Below, in pieces: positions 34,292 to 36,409 of a stretch of DNA of 36,409 nucleotides. A model generated the notes under the pieces. It worked only from the letters and a program-made list of their open reading frames with translations, was not told the DNA's origin and ran no database searches. The DNA is from Polyangia bacterium (lineage in GTDB: Bacteria; Myxococcota_A; Polyangia; Polyangiales; Polyangiaceae): positions 1 through 36,409 of the forward strand of contig JAUHZF010000047.1 in the NCBI GenBank assembly GCA_030426145.1. The letters run 5' to 3'. Numbering within the stretch: position 1 is the stretch's first letter; each line of letters begins with the position of its first letter. The position numbers and the translations under genes are program-made.

Positions 34292-34634
34292 GGATTCGCC
34301 AGAGCTCTTGGAAGGCTTCGAGGAGCTTGTTGCGCATGGATCCGACCAGCTTGACCGAGATCCCGGCCTCCTCTGATGCGATCATCGTGCCGTGCAGGTC
34401 GTCGAGCCGTCCGGCCGCGAAGTCCTGCGCCATTTGGTGGGCGTCGTGCCCACGGGTGGCGGCGTCGTCGACCGCCGCCACGAGCGCGTCGCTGAAGCCG
34501 ACCGACTGGGTCTCGGCGAGCGAACCCTCGTTGATTCCGGGGATTTGGTCGAAGCCATCGCTGATGCTCGTGGTGTCCTCGGGGCGCACCATCCTCAGCT
34601 GCTGGCCGATCGCCTCGATGCCAGCGCCGCTCAT
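34284..34634 (-). CDS. fliE: Flagellar hook-basal body protein FliE
   Basis: FliE links the MS ring to the rod. The 116-residue product has the C-terminal family block (QMAQDFAAGRLDDLHGTMI, EAGISVKLVGSMRNKLLEAFQELWRIHV), typical of FliE. The first 45 residues are variable. The start ATG at 34634 overlaps the flgC stop by 4 nt; the frame is open further upstream inside flgC, but the extension has no FliE character. Order flgB-flgC-fliE-fliF is canonical. Confidence 0.94.
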   Translation of the reverse strand: MSGAGIEAIGQQLRMVRPEDTTSISDGFDQIPGINEGSLAETQSVGFSDALVAAVDDAATRGHDAHQMAQDFAAGRLDDLHGTMIASEEAGISVKLVGSMRNKLLEAFQELWRIHV

Positions 34635-35065
34635 TTGCCGATCCTCAGGGCCGCGCTGGCCATGCTCTTGATCGACTCGATCGAGGTCACGCCCGCTTCG
34701 TAGGCGCGAGACGCCGTCATGAGGTTGACCATCTCGGTCACCACGTTGACGTTGGGCATCTCGACGTAGCCGGCTTCGTCGGCGTCGGGGTGCTCCGGGT
34801 CGTAGACGAGCTCCCCGGGTTCTTCGCTTCGCTCGACGCGGCCGATCTCGACCTTGTGCACGTTGCGCATGACCGGGTCGAAGGCGTTGGGCGCGAGGCT
34901 CTTGGCCTCGAACACGGGGTCGAGCCGCTTGTAGGGACCACCCTCGGCGGTACGCGTGGTGCGGGCGTTGGCGAGGTTGGATGCGATGACGTTCATGCGC
35001 CCACGCTCGGCCGTGAGACCAGAGCCGGCCACCTCGAGTGCAGAGAAGATTCCCGGAACGCTCAT
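34631..35065 (-). CDS. flgC: Flagellar proximal rod protein FlgC
   Basis: The 144-residue rod subunit carries the rod signature near its N-terminus (AEVAGSGLTAERGRMNVIASNLANARTT pattern), the mid-protein GYVEMPNVNVVTEMVNLMTA typical of FlgC, and the closing AYEAGVTSIESIKSMASAALRIGK helix. Length is normal. It starts 3 nt after flgB and overlaps fliE by 4 nt. It has no signal peptide, as expected for a type III export substrate. Confidence 0.95.
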   Translation of the reverse strand: MSVPGIFSALEVAGSGLTAERGRMNVIASNLANARTTRTAEGGPYKRLDPVFEAKSLAPNAFDPVMRNVHKVEIGRVERSEEPGELVYDPEHPDADEAGYVEMPNVNVVTEMVNLMTASRAYEAGVTSIESIKSMASAALRIGK

Positions 35066-35068
35066 GAC

Positions 35069-35452
35069 TTACTTCCCATCCTGAGCCGCCCAGCGGAGGC
35101 CCTGCAGGCTGCCCTTCACCATGGTGGAGAGGGCGTCGTAACGAAGGTTGTTCGAGGCGACCTTGACCGCCTCGCGGTCGAGGTCGACGCTGTTTCCATT
35201 GGGTCCGACGGGCGCGTTGGGGTCGACGTCGACCTTCCACTCCGCCGAGCTGTCAGACCCTGCGATGTGCCGTGCGTCCGTCGCTTGCATGGCGACCTGG
35301 AGCGCGCCCTCGAAGCCATCTACGCGGTAGAGCTCCCGGGCGCGGAATCCAGGGGTGTCCACGTGTGCGAGGTTGGCGGTGAGCAGGTTCTGTCGGGCGA
35401 GGTGAAAGTCCATCGCCTGGGTCAGGGGGCTGATCGTTCCGATGATGTCCAC
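35069..35452 (-). CDS. flgB: Flagellar proximal rod protein FlgB
   Basis: The 127-residue rod subunit has the family block RQNLLTANLAHVDTPGFRAREL (about 20-41, interrupted here only by variable residues). Its C-terminal half has VDLDREAVKVASNNLRYDALSTM, typical of FlgB. Translation starts at GTG 35452, supported by GGAGGT 7 nt upstream. It is the first gene of the large flagellar operon. A sigma-54-like element lies just upstream at 35479-35494. Confidence 0.95.
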   Translation of the reverse strand: MDIIGTISPLTQAMDFHLARQNLLTANLAHVDTPGFRARELYRVDGFEGALQVAMQATDARHIAGSDSSAEWKVDVDPNAPVGPNGNSVDLDREAVKVASNNLRYDALSTMVKGSLQGLRWAAQDGK

Positions 35453-35478
35453 GGTTGTGACCTCCGGCCCCGAAACAA

Positions 35479-35494
35479 TTCACGCTTCGTGCCA
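35479..35494 (-). promoter_or_regulatory. Sigma-54-like promoter upstream of flgB
   Basis: On the minus strand the sequence reads TGGCACGAAGCGTGAA. The -24 part (TGGCACG) is a perfect consensus match, but the -12 part is GTGAA instead of TTGCW, so it lacks the key C. With normal spacing, transcription would begin near 35469, just ahead of the flgB ribosome binding site. It shares TGGCMCG with the better site before fliN. Confidence 0.4.
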
Positions 35495-35573
35495 GGGCGA
35501 GGTCTCACCTTTGAGGGGCGAAGGGGGTCACCGAGCTTTTTTTCCTTCAGGCCTGCTGCGCGCTGCCGTTCAT

Positions 35574-35589
35574 GGGCCCCACGGGGCCC
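35574..35589. promoter_or_regulatory. Perfect palindrome, possible activator-binding site
   Basis: GGGCCCC (35574-35580) and GGGGCCC (35583-35589) flank an AC spacer. It lies 64 nt before the start of the divergent small outer-membrane-type gene. It is about 105-120 nt upstream of the predicted flgB transcription start, the distance at which sigma-54 activators usually bind. The rest of the 200-base region between flgB and that gene holds a T7 tract near 35548 but no clear terminator. Confidence 0.3.
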
Positions 35590-35652
35590 TAGGTACGCGG
35601 GCTCTGGTGGCGAAGCGGACTCGGCACGCCCTTCGCAATCAGGGGCAACGCC

Positions 35653-36198
35653 ATGTTTGCCCTTACCCCTGGTTCACGCGCTCGATTTCGCACGCTTCCG
35701 CTCTTCGCTGCGCTCGCGACCGCCATCCTCTTGACGCTCACCGCCAGTGTGTCGTCGGCGCAGGAGCCTGCCTTCGCGGGTATGATAGAGGCGCAGACCG
35801 GCATCGAAGGTGGGGGGAAAGGCTACGCTGCGGGCATTCGTCGCAGCCGCACCAACCTCCGCTTCGGGGCTGAGGGCTGGGTAGACGAAGACCCCGTCAA
35901 TCGTATCTCGGCCTACCTTCTCGTCGAGGTCGAACCCTACGCGGGCGTGGGGGCAGAGCTGCGGTACACGCGGGTCTTCTGGGAGGACTTCTCCGTCTTC
36001 GCGGGCGTGACCGGCATCGTCGCGCCGCAGCAGCTCATGGGCGTCACCGCCGGCTTTGGCTGGCGGCCGCTCTTCACCGAGAGCTTCGGCATCACCGTGG
36101 GCCCAGCGGTGACCAGCTACTTCATCGGCAACGACCTGCCCGACGGCTTCGTCCTCTGGCAGGCCAACCTCCAGGCCGGCGCGCGCGTCGAGTTCTGA
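35653..36198 (+). CDS. Small secreted protein, probably outer-membrane beta-barrel
   Basis: I do not recognise the family. The 181-residue product has a strong signal peptide (about 1-36, SVSSA|QE), and the rest alternates short amphipathic strands rich in Gly and aromatic residues (ISAYLLVEVEPYAGVG, ELRYTRVFWEDFSVFAG, LMGVTAGFGWRPLF). It ends in a typical beta-barrel terminus with C-terminal Phe (AGARVEF). This pattern fits a small outer-membrane barrel of about eight strands. AGGGG precedes the ATG by 7 nt. It diverges from the flagellar operon, and no functional tie is visible. Confidence 0.7.
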   Translation: MFALTPGSRARFRTLPLFAALATAILLTLTASVSSAQEPAFAGMIEAQTGIEGGGKGYAAGIRRSRTNLRFGAEGWVDEDPVNRISAYLLVEVEPYAGVGAELRYTRVFWEDFSVFAGVTGIVAPQQLMGVTAGFGWRPLFTESFGITVGPAVTSYFIGNDLPDGFVLWQANLQAGARVEF

Positions 36199-36222
36199 GC
36201 GCGCGCCGGAGGAGGTGAATTG

Positions 36223-36409
36223 TCACTCGGCGAAGACGGGCTTCAGCCGCTCGATCAGACCCAGCACCGTGGGCACGTAGCCGTAGTTGGGCAAGCTCGG
36301 ATCGGTGAGCTGTTCGGGGCAGGTCGAGCCCACCACCGCCCGGATGCCCATGCCTTTCAGCACCTCGAGCTGTCGCGGGGTGGGGTAGGACTTGGCCCGG
36401 AGCTGCGTC
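36223..36409 (-). CDS. 3' end of an unidentified protein gene (partial)
   Basis: An uninterrupted minus-strand frame enters from the right edge and ends at TGA 36225-36223, giving the last 61 residues. The visible sequence reads well as globular protein (LEVLKGMGIRAVVGSTCPEQ, then NYGYVPTVLGLIERLKPVFAE), with codon use like its neighbours. I cannot assign a family from this fragment. It converges on the small outer-membrane-type gene, with a 24-nt gap between stops. Confidence 0.6.
   Translation of the reverse strand, partial: TQLRAKSYPTPRQLEVLKGMGIRAVVGSTCPEQLTDPSLPNYGYVPTVLGLIERLKPVFAE

Noticed and set aside
35500-35560. Intrinsic terminator ending in the T7 tract near 35548
   Set aside because: No stable stem directly precedes the T-tract, and no plus-strand gene ends upstream of it.

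Overview
The window looks like a chromosome segment of a high-GC, flagellated member of the Myxococcota or a close deltaproteobacterial relative. The support is a C-terminal MYXO-CTERM-type sorting tail on a large M36 protease, two Hanks-type Ser/Thr kinases with long Pro/Ala-rich tails, a TPR-PEGA protein, paired FGE-fold lipoproteins and a Cys-rich lipoprotein. This set is typical of that phylum, but the placement is inferred from gene content, not from a phylogeny. I see no rRNA, tRNA, IS element, phage gene or CRISPR array.

Flagellar block 1 occupies the right part, all on the minus strand, read from about 35452 down to 23899: flgB-flgC-fliE-fliF-fliG-fliH-fliI-fliJ-fliK-flgD-flgE-fliL-fliM. 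Genes are packed with 1-8 nt overlaps or short gaps. They build the rod, MS ring, C ring, export ATPase complex and hook. Flagellar block 2 sits at the left edge, also on the minus strand: fliN-fliO-fliP, with fliP cut by the window start. It supplies the last C-ring protein and the export gate. In most genomes fliM-fliN-fliO-fliP are adjacent. Here about 22 kb lies between fliM and fliN. A good sigma-54-type promoter sequence precedes fliN and a weaker one precedes flgB, so both blocks may be controlled as one regulon.

The 22 kb between the blocks carries envelope, secreted and signalling genes on both strands. From left to right they are: an HTTM-family membrane protein; a Ser/Thr kinase with a repeated RST-x-G-Y linker; a secreted M36/PA/PKD protease followed by a YfbK-type von Willebrand lipoprotein; a period-7 tandem repeat; a 1521-residue UvrA-like protein with four intact ABC ATPase modules in one chain; a secreted acidic protein with LAS/M15 metallopeptidase motifs; two translationally coupled FGE-fold lipoproteins lacking the catalytic cysteines; a divergent 39-cysteine lipoprotein whose start codon overlaps the neighbouring start; a kinase plus TPR-PEGA pair; and a CBS-pair protein directly after fliM.

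The right end holds a small secreted protein, probably an outer-membrane barrel, divergent from flgB, and the 3' end of an unidentified gene. The most unusual items are the single-chain four-ATPase UvrA, the split fliM/fliN locus, and a FliM lacking the N-terminal CheY-P docking peptide.
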